The notes under the pieces were generated by a model, which ran no database searches, was not told the origin of the DNA, and saw only the letters and a program-made list of their open reading frames with translations. Positions 19,327-28,368 of a stretch of 64,000 bases of DNA are shown here, piece by piece. Source of the DNA: Kiloniellaceae bacterium (GTDB lineage Bacteria > Pseudomonadota > Alphaproteobacteria > Kiloniellales > J153); assembly GCA_021776175.1 (NCBI GenBank), contig JAJFGJ010000022.1, positions 40,651 to 104,650 on the forward strand. The letters are read 5' to 3'. Made by a program: the position numbers and the translations under genes. Each line of letters starts with the position of its first letter. The first letter of the stretch is position 1.

Positions 19327-20547
19327 GTGATCCTCTTCAAGGGCGGATGGGTTTTCGATGGCGGCGGCCAGAGGCTGGATGGGCACGGCGTTCTGATCGA
19401 GGGCACGGGCATCGCCAAGGTCGCGCCCCTGGGCGAATTCGACGGGTTCGAGGGCGAGGCCGTGGACACGGCCGGTGCCACCCTCATGCCGGGCCTGATC
19501 GATTGCCACGTCCATCTGGTCTATTCCGGCCATCCGGACCCCCGCTCCACCCTGGCCAAGCAGAGCCCGGCCGAGACCACCCTGACCGCCCTGGAAAACG
19601 CCCAGAAAAACCTCGCCGGGGGCATCACCGCTGTACGCGATTGCGGTGGCAAGGACCATCTGGAATTCGCGGTTCGCGACGCCATCGGGCGCGGCATCTT
19701 TCAGGGCCCGACTATCCACGCGGCTGGGCGCATGATCTGCATGACCGGGGGCCACGGCAATTCCATGGGCCGGGTCGCCGACGGCCCCAACGAGGTCGTC
19801 AAGGCGGTGCGCGAGCAGATTCACGCCGGTTGCGATCTGGTCAAGATCATGGCCACCGGCGGGGTTATGACCCCCGGCGTCAATCCCGAGGACGCGCACT
19901 ACAGCGCCGGGGAAATGAAGGCCGGCGTCACCGAGGCGCGCCGTTTTCACAAGCGCACCGCGAGCCACGCCCAGGGCACCGAGGGCATCTTGAATGCCGT
20001 GCGCGCCGGCATTCACTCGATCGAGCACGGCATCTTCATGACCGAGAAATGCATCGAGGAGATGAAAGAGGGTGGCGTCTATCTGGTCGCGACCGTTTCC
20101 GCTCTCAAAAACATCATCGCCAATGCCGGCAACGGCGTCCCCGCCTACGCGGTCGAGAAATCCATCCGCGTGAGCGAGGATCATCAACGCTCGGTGCGCA
20201 TGTTCCACGCCGCCGGCGGCAAATTCGCCATGGGCACCGACGCCGGAACTCCTTTCAATTATCACGGCGACAACGCGCTGGAACTTGGCCATCTGGTCGA
20301 CTACGGCCTCTCGCCCAGCGAGGCCTTGGTGGCCGCCACCGCCCATGGCGCCGATCTCATGGGATTGCCGGACATCGGCCGCATCGAGGCCGGCAAGCAG
20401 GCCGATCTGCTGCTGGTCGAAGGCGATCCAACCAAGGACATCCGCATGGCCGCCGACAAGGCCAACCACCGCGCGGTTTACAAGGCGGGGGTGGCTGTCC
20501 CTCTGGGCCGCCCGGCGGCGCGCCCAGCGCGGCAAGCGGCGGAGTAG
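19327..20547 (+). CDS. Metal-dependent amidohydrolase (imidazolonepropionase/prolidase-like)
   Basis: A 406-residue TIM-barrel amidohydrolase. The metal ligands are visible as DCHVHLVYSG near the N-terminus, a lysine/HxH-type middle (DLVKIMATGG, TASHAQG, SIEHGIFM) and GTDAGTPFNYHG carrying the catalytic Asp. It starts at GTG, with AAGGAG seven bases before it. Substrate cannot be read from sequence; relatives hydrolyse cyclic amides and Xaa-Pro peptides. It is divergent from the MarR gene and convergent with the valine operon, across a repeat. Confidence 0.88.
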   Translation: MILFKGGWVFDGGGQRLDGHGVLIEGTGIAKVAPLGEFDGFEGEAVDTAGATLMPGLIDCHVHLVYSGHPDPRSTLAKQSPAETTLTALENAQKNLAGGITAVRDCGGKDHLEFAVRDAIGRGIFQGPTIHAAGRMICMTGGHGNSMGRVADGPNEVVKAVREQIHAGCDLVKIMATGGVMTPGVNPEDAHYSAGEMKAGVTEARRFHKRTASHAQGTEGILNAVRAGIHSIEHGIFMTEKCIEEMKEGGVYLVATVSALKNIIANAGNGVPAYAVEKSIRVSEDHQRSVRMFHAAGGKFAMGTDAGTPFNYHGDNALELGHLVDYGLSPSEALVAATAHGADLMGLPDIGRIEAGKQADLLLVEGDPTKDIRMAADKANHRAVYKAGVAVPLGRPAARPARQAAE

Positions 20548-20599
20548 CGGCTGGAATATATAGGGTTCTCACCCCACCGCCCGTCATCTTACTCGCCGC

Positions 20600-20700
20600 C
20601 CGTCATCCCGGACTTGATCCGGGATCTTCGGTTCTTACAGGGCTCGGTCGGAGCCCCGAACAGCACAAAGGTCCCGGATCAATTCCGGGATGACGATTTT
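20600..20700. repeat. REP-like inverted repeat between convergent genes
   Basis: The two arms, 20601-20626 and 20670-20695, both start CGTCATCCCGGA when read outward-in and match at about 24 of 26 positions. They can fold into a long stem around a 43-nt loop. A T-rich tract follows the right arm. A partial third copy of the first bases (CCGTCATC) lies at 20581. The CGTCATCCCGG element is a common dispersed intergenic repeat in alphaproteobacteria, and here it probably ends both transcripts. Confidence 0.85.
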
Positions 20701-20720
20701 TCAGATTACTAAGTCAGGAC

Positions 20721-21608
20721 CTAGCGGCCCTGGATCAGCTTGATGATCGCGGAGTAGTCGAGTCCGCCGTTGCCGGCGTTGACGAACATCGTATAGAGCG
20801 CCGCCGCCTCCGCCCCCATGGGGGTCGCGACCCCGGCTTGGGCGGCGGCTTCCTGGGACAGCTTTAGATCCTTGTGCATCATGGCGGCGGCGAAACCGGG
20901 CTTGTAGTCCCGGTTGGCGGCCGAGGCTTCGACGATCCCCGGCACCGGCAGGTGGTTGAGCATGGCCCAGCACGAGCCCGAGGCCTTGGAGCTGATGTCG
21001 AACAGCTTTTGCTGATCCAGACCCAGGTTCTCGGCCAGGGAGAAAGCTTCTGAGATGCCGATCATGGTGATGCCCAGGATCATGTTGTTGCAGACCTTGG
21101 CCGCCTGGCCATTGCCCGGCCCTCCGGCGTGGACAATGGTCCGGCCCATGACCTCGAACAGCGGCTTGCCGCGCGCGAAGGCGGCGTCGCTGCCACCGAC
21201 CATGAAGGTCAGCGTCCCTGCTTCCGCCCCCGCGACGCCGCCGGATACGGGACCGTCGAGCATGTCGAGGCCCGCCTCGCCCGCCGCCGCCTCGACCGCG
21301 CGGGCGCTGGCCACGTCGATGGTCGAGCAATCGATCAAGAGGGTGCCCTTCCTGGCCAGGCCCACGACCCCGTTGGCGCCGGTGTAGACCGCGCGAACGT
21401 GCTGCCCGGCCGGCAACATGGAGATCACGACCTCGACGCCCATAGCCGCCTCGGCGGCGTTGTCCACGGTCGCTATACCGTTTTCCTTGGCCGCCGCGAT
21501 GGCCTCCGGCGCCAGGTCGAAGCCCTTCACGCTGTGCCCTGCCTTGACCAGGTTGCGGGCCATGGGTCCACCCATATTTCCCAATCCGATAAAGCCGATA
21601 TCCGTCAT
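20721..21608 (-). CDS. mmsB: 3-hydroxyisobutyrate dehydrogenase
   Basis: A 295-residue NAD-dependent beta-hydroxyacid dehydrogenase. It has the N-terminal Rossmann signature IGFIGLGNMGGPMARNLVKAG, the substrate segment DGPVSGGVAGAEAGTL and the catalytic lysine in GNGQAAKVCNNMI. It oxidises 3-hydroxyisobutyrate to methylmalonate semialdehyde in valine catabolism. It is the last gene of a three-gene operon, after the hydrolase (10 nt gap) and the acyl-CoA dehydrogenase. Confidence 0.95.
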   Translation of the reverse strand: MTDIGFIGLGNMGGPMARNLVKAGHSVKGFDLAPEAIAAAKENGIATVDNAAEAAMGVEVVISMLPAGQHVRAVYTGANGVVGLARKGTLLIDCSTIDVASARAVEAAAGEAGLDMLDGPVSGGVAGAEAGTLTFMVGGSDAAFARGKPLFEVMGRTIVHAGGPGNGQAAKVCNNMILGITMIGISEAFSLAENLGLDQQKLFDISSKASGSCWAMLNHLPVPGIVEASAANRDYKPGFAAAMMHKDLKLSQEAAAQAGVATPMGAEAAALYTMFVNAGNGGLDYSAIIKLIQGR

Positions 21609-21618
21609 TGTTCCCTCC

Positions 21619-22662
21619 TTAGTCGAAGCTGAGATCGCGGTCGCCCAGGGGCGCGAAGTGCGCCTCGACGATCTCTGGCGTTACCCCGGTCAGGGCCGCC
21701 GGGTCCCAGGCCGGGGTATTGTCCTTGTCGATCAGAAGCGCGCGTATGCCTTCATAGAAATCGTGCCCTGCCATGAAAGACTGGCTCAGGCGGTATTCCA
21801 TCACCATGGCGGCATCGAAATCGAGCGTGGCGGCCCGGCGCAGGGCCTCGAATGTGACCTTGAGACTGGTCGGTGAGCAGCGCTCCCGGAGCACGCTCAA
21901 GGTCTTGGCGGCCCATTCGCCCGGCTCGCCCGCCAAGGCGTCCAGCACGGCCTCCAAGGAATCCTGAAGGAAGCAGCGCTCGATCGCCGCTCTGTGCTCG
22001 GCCAGGGGGGCCGGGCCGGGGTCCGCGGATAAATCGCGCACCGTGGCGGCCATGTCCCGGTCCCTCGCCAGGGCGGCCTCCAGCTCGTCCAGCCGGCCGC
22101 TGGGGACATAGTCGGTCGCTAAACCGGCGAAAAGCGCGTCCGCCGCCTTCATGCGCGCCCCGGTCAGGCCCAGATACAGGCCCACTCCCCCCGGCAGACG
22201 GGACAGGAAATGGGTGCCGCCGACATCGGGAAACAAGCCGATTCCGGTCTCCGGCATGGCGATCAGCGTGCGCTCGGTCGCGATCCGGCAACTGCCGTGG
22301 AGCGAGATACCGACCCCACCGCCCATGGTCACCCCGTCAAGGACGGCGATATGAGGCTTGGGAAAGACCTCGATACGCCGGTTCATGCGGTATTCGGCGC
22401 GGAAGAAATCGGCGGTCAGAGGCTCCCCGTCCTTGCCCGCCCGCCAGATCGCGCGCACATCGCCCCCGGCGCAAAAGGCACGCTCGCCCGCGCCCTTGAG
22501 GATCACCGCATGGACGGAGTCATCCACCGCCCAGGCGGCGAGTTGCCGGTCGTAGTCCAGGCACATGTCCAGCGTCAGCGAATTAAGCGCCTTGGGCCGG
22601 TTCAGCGTCGCGATGGCCAGGCCGCCGCGCCGCTCGTAGAGGATGTCTTGAGGCGTGCTCAT
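21619..22662 (-). CDS. 3-hydroxyisobutyryl-CoA hydrolase (enoyl-CoA hydratase/isomerase family)
   Basis: A 347-residue crotonase-fold protein of the longer HIBYL-CoA hydrolase type. Typical segments are [14 protein letters not shown] (oxyanion hole) and [21 protein letters not shown] with the second oxyanion Gly, then [20 protein letters not shown] with the catalytic Glu. It releases 3-hydroxyisobutyrate from its CoA ester. The start overlaps the dehydrogenase stop by 4 bases (ATGA). Confidence 0.93.
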   Translation of the reverse strand: MSTPQDILYERRGGLAIATLNRPKALNSLTLDMCLDYDRQLAAWAVDDSVHAVILKGAGERAFCAGGDVRAIWRAGKDGEPLTADFFRAEYRMNRRIEVFPKPHIAVLDGVTMGGGVGISLHGSCRIATERTLIAMPETGIGLFPDVGGTHFLSRLPGGVGLYLGLTGARMKAADALFAGLATDYVPSGRLDELEAALARDRDMAATVRDLSADPGPAPLAEHRAAIERCFLQDSLEAVLDALAGEPGEWAAKTLSVLRERCSPTSLKVTFEALRRAATLDFDAAMVMEYRLSQSFMAGHDFYEGIRALLIDKDNTPAWDPAALTGVTPEIVEAHFAPLGDRDLSFD

Positions 22663-23804
22663 GGGCCGAGCAGCTTTCGCGCGATGATGACTCGCATAAT
22701 TTCGTTGGTGCCTTCCAGAATTTGATGAACGCGCAGATCGCGCAGGATGCGTTCGACCGGGTAGTCGCGGATGTAGCCGTAACCGCCTAGGAGTTGCAGG
22801 GCCTCGTTGCAGATCCGAAAGCCCGCGTCGGTGGCGAAGCGCTTGGCCATGGCGCAGTGCATGACCGCCTCGGGATCGCTCCGGTCGAGGGTATCGGCGG
22901 CCCGGCGCACCATCAGGCGCGCGGCCTCCAGCTCGGTCGCCATGTCGGCGAACTTGAATTGAAGACCCTGAAACTCGGCCAGCTTTTTGCCGAATTGCTT
23001 ACGGCTTTGCATGTGGTCGCGGGCCACCTCCAGGCAGGCACGGGCGCCGCCGAGCGAGCAGGCGGCGATATTGAGCCGCCCTCCGTCGAGGCCCATCATG
23101 GCGATCTTGAAGCCGTCGCCCTCCGCTCCCAGGAGGTTCTCGGCTGGCACGAGGGCGTTCTCGAAGATCACCATGGCGGTCGGCTGGCTGTTCCAGCCCA
23201 GCTTCTTTTCCTGCTTACCGAAGGACAGCCCCGGCGTGTCCTTGGGCACGGCCAAGGCCGAGATGCCCTTGGCCCCGGCCCCGCCCGTGCGGCACATGAC
23301 CACATAGATATCGCTGCGCCCGCCGCCGGAGATAAAAGCCTTGGTGCCGTTCAGGATGTAGGTGCCGCCATCGCGCTCGGCCCTGGTCTTGAGCCCGGCG
23401 GCGTCGGAGCCGGCATCGGGTTCGGTCAAGCAATAGCTCGCGAAATGTTCCATGCTGGCGAGCTTGGGCAGGAAAGAGGTGCGCTGATCCGCCGTGCCGA
23501 AGCGGTCGATCATCCAGGACACCATGTTGTGGATCGAGATATAGGCGGCGGTAGAGGGACAGGCGGCGGCCAGTTCCTCGAAGACGACCGTGGCGTCCAG
23601 CCGGCTCAGGCCCGTCCCGCCCACGTCCTCGCGCACGTAAAGTCCGGCGAAGCCGAGCGCCGCCGCCGCGCGCAAGGCATCCTCGGGGAACACCTTGCCT
23701 TCGTCCCAGGCGGCGGCGTGGGGCGCCATCTCGCCCGCCGCGAAGTCGCGCGCCGCGCGCTGAAACGCGCGCTGATCTTCTGAAAGCTGGAAATCCATGG
23801 CCAA
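22659..23804 (-). CDS. Isobutyryl-CoA dehydrogenase-like acyl-CoA dehydrogenase
   Basis: A 381-residue FAD-dependent acyl-CoA dehydrogenase. Signatures are [20 protein letters not shown] and [20 protein letters not shown], ending [18 protein letters not shown]. Its position before the HIBYL-CoA hydrolase and mmsB points to isobutyryl-CoA (valine pathway). Substrate is inferred from context. MmsA, the next pathway enzyme, is not in the window. The upstream 330 bp before the hemerythrin gene hold no other gene. Confidence 0.9.
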   Translation of the reverse strand: MAMDFQLSEDQRAFQRAARDFAAGEMAPHAAAWDEGKVFPEDALRAAAALGFAGLYVREDVGGTGLSRLDATVVFEELAAACPSTAAYISIHNMVSWMIDRFGTADQRTSFLPKLASMEHFASYCLTEPDAGSDAAGLKTRAERDGGTYILNGTKAFISGGGRSDIYVVMCRTGGAGAKGISALAVPKDTPGLSFGKQEKKLGWNSQPTAMVIFENALVPAENLLGAEGDGFKIAMMGLDGGRLNIAACSLGGARACLEVARDHMQSRKQFGKKLAEFQGLQFKFADMATELEAARLMVRRAADTLDRSDPEAVMHCAMAKRFATDAGFRICNEALQLLGGYGYIRDYPVERILRDLRVHQILEGTNEIMRVIIARKLLGP

Positions 23805-24134
23805 CGATCCCTGGTGGGCCTTTATCAGGGCAGCTTGGTATGAGGCCCGGCGGCCCGCCTGTCAATCGAGGGTGAGTGCCTCGGCCACAAGCAGACTGGG
23901 AAAGTGCGGATTGACGGCCTCCAAGCAAGCCCTCAATTAACCTTGATGGCTTCCCTCGACGGCCGCGGACAGACTTCGTTGTCGTGGAAACATAACCTTA
24001 TTCACAAACCAAAAATGCCGCCGGCCATGATTACACAGTTTATACACACAATTGTATTATGGTCTTATCGGCCCTGAATCGTGCAGGGCAAAATTCGGCT
24101 TTTCACGCCCCACTGATTTGCAAGAGAACCTGTT
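23805..24134. other. Divergent intergenic region, no gene seen
   Basis: This lies between the acyl-CoA dehydrogenase and the first hemerythrin gene. It becomes AT-rich after about 23990 and must carry both promoters. I see no convincing operator or structured RNA. Confidence 0.6.
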
Positions 24135-24578
24135 ATGATTGAGAAGTTCAACATACCGGATGCGTTCTTAATGCGATTCGAGAAAATCGATGAGCAACAT
24201 CAGGAACTCGTGGATATCCTCAACCGTTGCGTCTATGCGTTATCGAGCAACTCCTTCAATATATTTGAAGAAGAAATATCAAAATTCTGCCCGCTAGCCG
24301 TGTCTCACTTTAAGTATGAAGAAGACTTGATGCTCGCCGCAGGTTACGACGCCCTTGAATCGCATATAGATCATCACAGGGTCGCTCTCGAACACCTAAG
24401 CGAGATATCTAAAAGGAACCATGATTCAATCGAAGCTAAATGGTATATCTTGCAGTCCATGTTCGACAATATTGTCATGGACATTACCAAGGCCGATTTG
24501 AAATTCGACGAATTTCTAATAGCGAGCGGCCGCAAATTAACCCGCGTACAATACGGTTCGGCCCCGAATAATTCTTAA
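24135..24578 (+). CDS. Hemerythrin-like protein with incomplete metal ligands
   Basis: A 147-residue four-helix protein. His22 (DEQHQELVD), His58 and Glu62 (HFKYEED), and His77 and His81 (SHIDHHR) match five of the seven diiron ligands. The last helix should carry a His followed five residues later by Asp, but reads ITKADLKFDEF, so the sixth ligand (His) is missing. It is less GC-rich than its neighbours. Function may be altered metal binding or sensing. A second, complete hemerythrin lies 0.6 kb downstream. Confidence 0.85.
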   Translation: MIEKFNIPDAFLMRFEKIDEQHQELVDILNRCVYALSSNSFNIFEEEISKFCPLAVSHFKYEEDLMLAAGYDALESHIDHHRVALEHLSEISKRNHDSIEAKWYILQSMFDNIVMDITKADLKFDEFLIASGRKLTRVQYGSAPNNS

Positions 24579-24712
24579 CCCGCATTACCCAGGTGACCTT
24601 GCGACTCGACAACCCCACACCCGGATTATGACATAAGAATCATTACGTTATTGGAGAGTTTTGGGTTTTGATATGGCTCACCCGATGGGTGAATTAATAT
24701 ATAGGATTCTGA

Positions 24713-24964
24713 GTGTACAGCGTCAGTAATGACCTGGCCCTAATGGTCGGCAATGAATTCGTTGATCCTCGCATGGGCAAGAACGGACAGCACGCTATGA
24801 AAGACTTGTTCCGGCAGTCCGTCTTCAGCCGCCTTGGCGGCTACGAGGACGTGAACAACGTCGACCGCCTGAGACGTGATCCGGCTATGCGTTGGATTGT
24901 CGGCGGTCGTGGCGTTGCGAAAGCTGCGGCATCCGCCAGCCAGGTGGGCTTCCGGTTAAACTAG
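24713..24964 (+). pseudogene. IS1380-family transposase remnant
   Basis: This 83-residue open stretch contains RQSVFSRLGGYEDVNNVDRL and RRDPAMRWIVGGRG, which match the N-terminal region of IS1380-type transposases. The remaining ~350 residues, including the DDE catalytic core, are absent. It sits between the two hemerythrin genes. No intact terminal inverted repeat was found, so the element is long decayed. Confidence 0.8.
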
Positions 24965-25039
24965 GGTGGAGTGCCTCCTAATCAGTAACTCAACGCATAA
25001 AGTTGAGGACCAAGGAGAAAATTGCGGTCAATATTTTAT

Positions 25040-25095
25040 GGATAACCAGATAACCAGATAACCATCCGCATACTCTGTTTGGGGTATGCGAATGG
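25040..25095. repeat. Short tandem repeat and adjoining 12-bp inverted repeat
   Basis: The unit ATAACCAG is tandemly repeated two and a half times. Next to it CCATCCGCATAC (25062-25073) pairs with GTATGCGAATGG (25084-25095) with one mismatch around a 10-nt loop. It lies about 100 bp before the second hemerythrin gene. It may be the end of the lost IS element or a leader hairpin. Confidence 0.6.
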
Positions 25096-25198
25096 CTCAT
25101 TTATTCGCCATGATATATGGGCTTAACCTCGCACTGGCAACTAAGCGCCAGGACGCGGGGGGAAGAATATCGCTAAAAAGTAGAAACCGGGACAGCTT

Positions 25199-25876
25199 AT
25201 GGCACGTTCTCAAGTTTCATCGAAAGGCCGTGCCAAGGATTTCTATCCATGGTCGAACGACTACAGCGTTGGCGTGCGGCTTATCGATATCGACCACAAA
25301 AACCTATTTGAAATTATCAACACGCTGCACGCCGGCATTGCGCGAGGGCTGTCGACCGGCCAACTAGGCATAGCTATCGCAGGATTGATGCGTTACGTGG
25401 ATGAGCATTTCGAACGCGAAGAAAACTTGATGAGGGATTACGGCTATCCGGGCCTCGCTCAACACCGGGAAGTTCACCGGGACATGATACGAAAAATTTA
25501 CGCTATTCGGAAAATGCAAATCTCGCGGCCGGCGAGCATCGATCCAATCAAGTTCATAGGTTTCTTGGAGGTCTGGTTGAAAGATCACATCTTTGCCGAG
25601 GATTTGGATTACGTGCCGTATCTGCGCGGCGAAGCATCCAAGACCGGCGATGGCGTGGATGAGGACGCCCAAGACGGCGATCCAGCGGAATCGGAGGTGA
25701 AGCTGAAGGTGGTGTCGGTGAAGGTTCCGGTCCAGAGCGCCGAGATTCTCCATCGATGCGCGCTGCTACTGCGGCGCGATGGAGACGAAGCACAGGCCAT
25801 CGCCGAAATCACCGATCCGATCTCCAGCATGACGGAGGAGGAAGCGAGTGAAATTTGCGCGTCGTTGCTCAAATAG
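25199..25876 (+). CDS. Bacteriohemerythrin with unusual C-terminal extension
   Basis: A 225-residue protein. Residues 15-145 form a complete hemerythrin domain with all seven diiron ligands: His33, His70, Glu74, His89, His93, His130 and Asp135, plus Trp18. Such domains bind O2 reversibly for storage, delivery or sensing. An 80-residue acidic extension follows (VDEDAQDGDPAESEVKLK, then a helical tail). I do not recognise that part. The start is an ATG after a weak Shine-Dalgarno site. Confidence 0.9.
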   Translation: MARSQVSSKGRAKDFYPWSNDYSVGVRLIDIDHKNLFEIINTLHAGIARGLSTGQLGIAIAGLMRYVDEHFEREENLMRDYGYPGLAQHREVHRDMIRKIYAIRKMQISRPASIDPIKFIGFLEVWLKDHIFAEDLDYVPYLRGEASKTGDGVDEDAQDGDPAESEVKLKVVSVKVPVQSAEILHRCALLLRRDGDEAQAIAEITDPISSMTEEEASEICASLLK

Positions 25877-26029
25877 TGGATTGCTTTGAAATCCAGAGAG
25901 GCATCGCCGCCGATTGACCCGCTTGTCCTGATTAGCCGATAAATTATTACCGCGTTGGCGTCTTGTTTTGCCGGCAGGTTCCACCTGTTGCCCCTCCCCG
26001 TTTCCCATGCCAAGATTGTGGATTAGAAC

Positions 26030-26041
26030 TGGACCGGTCCA
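26030..26041. promoter_or_regulatory. Palindrome upstream of the acetoin-dehydrogenase-like operon
   Basis: TGGACCGGTCCA is a perfect 12-bp palindrome about 75 bp before the GTG start of the E1 alpha gene. It could be an operator for the operon's regulator, which is not in the window. Confidence 0.35.
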
Positions 26042-26115
26042 CGGCCTAAGCTAATACAAAAAATAAGCCGTCGGCCCCGGCCCTTGTCCCAACCCGTTTT
26101 AAAGGGAGGAGACTC

Positions 26116-27081
26116 GTGCAACTCAGCCGTGAAGACTTGCTCAAGGCCTACCGTGACATGCGCACGATCCGCGAGTTCGAGGATCGCGTGCACGATGAAT
26201 TCGCCAAGGGCGGTATCCCTGGTTTCGTCCACCTCTACGCCGGCGAGGAAGCTTCGGGCGTCGGTGTGTGCATGAACCTGGACGACCGCGACAAAATCGC
26301 CAGCACCCACCGCGGACACGGCCATTGCATCGCCAAGGGCTGCGACCCGAAAGCCATGATGAAGGAGATCTACGGCAAGCGCGATGGCCTGTGCGGTGGC
26401 AAGGGCGGCTCCATGCACATCGCCGACCTATCGCGCGGCATGATGGGCGCCAACGGTATCGTCGGCGGCGGCCCGCCGCTGGTGTGCGGCGCGGCGCTTA
26501 CCGCCAAGACGCTGAAGACCGGCGGCGTCGCGGTCGCCTTTGTCGGCGACGGCGGCTCGAATCAAGGCACGACGCTGGAATCCTACAATCTGGCGCGGGT
26601 GTGGAACCTGCCGGTCGTCTTCGTGGTCGAGGACAACGGCTACGCCGAAACGACGGCCAGCGCCTGGTCCGTCGGCGGCAGCCAAAAAAAGCGCGCGGAA
26701 GCCTTCGGCATGCCAGGCACGGAAGTCGATGGACATGATTTCTTCGCCGTCTACGATGCAGCGCGCCAAGCGGTTGAATTCGCCCGTTCCGGCGACGGAC
26801 CGAGCCTGCTTCACGTCAAGCTCGATCGCCACTACGGCCACTTCGAGGGCGACGCCATGACCTACCGCGCCGAGGGCGAGGTCGAGAAACTGCGTCAGGA
26901 CCGCGACGCCCTGAAAATCTTCCGCACCAAAGTCAGCGAGGCCAAGCTTCTGGAGACCGGACAGCTCGACGAGATCGATGCCGAGGTCAAGGAGTTGATC
27001 GACCAAGCGGTCGCCGAGTCGGAAGCCGCGCCGCCGCCGGGCGAGGAAGATCTGCTCACCGACGTTTACGTCTCGTACTGA
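26116..27081 (+). CDS. acoA: Thiamine-dependent dehydrogenase E1 component, alpha subunit (acetoin/pyruvate type)
   Basis: A 321-residue TPP-binding subunit. The TPP motif runs from GDGGSNQGTTLES to VFVVEDNGYAE. GGKGGSMHIADLSRGMMGANG is the usual dehydrogenase_E1 segment. The GTG start has GGGAGGAG before it. With the following beta subunit it would decarboxylate acetoin or a 2-oxo acid and pass the acyl/acetyl group to lipoyl-E2. The hydrolase-type E2 downstream favours the acetoin dehydrogenase family over pyruvate dehydrogenase. No E3 gene is present. Confidence 0.88.
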   Translation: MQLSREDLLKAYRDMRTIREFEDRVHDEFAKGGIPGFVHLYAGEEASGVGVCMNLDDRDKIASTHRGHGHCIAKGCDPKAMMKEIYGKRDGLCGGKGGSMHIADLSRGMMGANGIVGGGPPLVCGAALTAKTLKTGGVAVAFVGDGGSNQGTTLESYNLARVWNLPVVFVVEDNGYAETTASAWSVGGSQKKRAEAFGMPGTEVDGHDFFAVYDAARQAVEFARSGDGPSLLHVKLDRHYGHFEGDAMTYRAEGEVEKLRQDRDALKIFRTKVSEAKLLETGQLDEIDAEVKELIDQAVAESEAAPPPGEEDLLTDVYVSY

Positions 27082-27094
27082 GGGGGCTGGAAAA

Positions 27095-28102
27095 ATGTCC
27101 AATAAATCATTCCGCCAAGCGATCAATGAAGCCCTGGCGCAGGAAATGCGGCGCGACCCCGCCGTCATCGTCATGGGCGAAGACAATGCCGGGGGCCTGG
27201 GCGCGCCGGGAGAGGACGACGCCTGGGGCGGCGTTCTCGGCGTCACCAAGGGCCTGATGCCGGAATTCGGGCGCGAGCGCGTGCTCGATACGCCGATTAG
27301 CGAAAGCGCCTTCATCGGCGCCGCGGTAGGCGCCGCGGCCACGGGGCTTCGCCCGGTCGCGGAGCTGATGTTCGTCGACTTCATGGGCGTCTGCTTCGAC
27401 CAGATCTTCAACCAGGCCGGCAAGTTCAAATACATGTTCGGCGGCAAGGCGGTCACGCCCCTGGTCGTGCGCACCATGTTCGGCGCCGGCTTTCGCGCCG
27501 CCAGTCAGCACAGCCAATGCCTCTATCCGATCTTCACCCATATTCCGGGGCTGAAGGTCGTCATCCCCTCCTCGCCCTACGAGGCCAAGGGGCTGATGAT
27601 CCAAGCGATCCGCGATGACGACCCGGTCATCTTCCTCGAGCACAAGGTGATGTACGACGACGAGGAAGAAGTACCCGACGAGCCCTATACCATTCCCTTC
27701 GGCGAGGCCAACCTGACCCGCGAGGGTGGCGACGTGACCATCGTCGCCTTCGGGCGCATGGTGCAGTTCTCCAACCAGGTCGCTGACAAACTGGAGAAGG
27801 AGGGCATTTCCTGCACCGTGGTCGATCCGCGCACGACCTCGCCGCTCGACACCGATACGATCCTGGAGTGCGTGGCGGATACCGGGCGTCTGGTAGTGGT
27901 CGACGAGGCCAATCCGCGCTGCAACATGGCAACCGACATCTCCGCCCTGGTGGCGCAGGAGGCCTTTGGCGCGCTCAAGGCGCCGATCAAGATGGTGACC
28001 CCGCCGCACACCCCGGTCCCCTTCTCGCCGCAACTCGAGGACCTCTACATTCCAACGCCCGAAAAAATAGAAGCCGCCGTGCGCGCGGTCGCGGGCGCTT
28101 GA
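27095..28102 (+). CDS. acoB: Dehydrogenase E1 component, beta subunit (acetoin/pyruvate type)
   Basis: A 335-residue transketolase-like subunit that completes the E1 heterotetramer. Key segments are VIVMGEDNAGGLGAPGEDD, DTPISESAFIGAAVGAA and VVDPRTTSPLDTDTILE of the C-terminal transketolase domain. It lies 13 nt after the alpha subunit. The gap to the E2 gene (266 bp) contains two hairpin repeats. Confidence 0.9.
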   Translation: MSNKSFRQAINEALAQEMRRDPAVIVMGEDNAGGLGAPGEDDAWGGVLGVTKGLMPEFGRERVLDTPISESAFIGAAVGAAATGLRPVAELMFVDFMGVCFDQIFNQAGKFKYMFGGKAVTPLVVRTMFGAGFRAASQHSQCLYPIFTHIPGLKVVIPSSPYEAKGLMIQAIRDDDPVIFLEHKVMYDDEEEVPDEPYTIPFGEANLTREGGDVTIVAFGRMVQFSNQVADKLEKEGISCTVVDPRTTSPLDTDTILECVADTGRLVVVDEANPRCNMATDISALVAQEAFGALKAPIKMVTPPHTPVPFSPQLEDLYIPTPEKIEAAVRAVAGA

Positions 28103-28192
28103 CGTAGTGGCTGTGTGGGGAAACAGGATAGCCGCGCGTCTTCGCGCACGGGGAATACGTGGCGCCGCTGTCACCCCCGCCCGCGCTTCGCG

Positions 28193-28290
28193 CACCCTCC
28201 CCCCTCGAAGGGGGAGGGAAAGTCTATCCGGCCCGCGCTCTTCCAGATTCCCTCCCCCCTTGAGGGGGAGGGTTAGGGTGGGGGGACTCG
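28193..28290. repeat. Paired CCCTCCCCC hairpins in the acoB-acoC gap
   Basis: Two hairpins with CCCTCCCCC/GGGGGAGGG arms lie at 28195-28218 and 28250-28272. The second continues into GGTTAGGGTGGGGGG. The same GGGGGAGGGTTAGGGT tract occurs at about 42764-42779 between the TRAP genes, so this is a dispersed element. Positioned inside an operon, it may affect mRNA stability or read-through. The remaining gap sequence shows no gene. Confidence 0.8.
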
Positions 28291-28368
28291 CGGTGCCAGG
28301 ATCCGCTCGGGCATGCTCCGGGCAGACAAAAAATCGGGCTTTAATTTCAGAATCAAGGTGCTAGGCTG

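Noticed and set aside
19228..20535. A 435-codon open frame opposite the amidohydrolase
   Set aside because: Antisense of a gene with clear metal-ligand motifs; no ribosome binding site or recognisable domain.
25086..25367. Small protein-coding frame overlapping the second hemerythrin
   Set aside because: It is in another frame of the hemerythrin 5' region with no domain or ribosome binding site.
28193..28290. CRISPR-like repeat array
   Set aside because: Only two GC-rich hairpins with unequal spacing and no unique spacers; no cas genes in the window.
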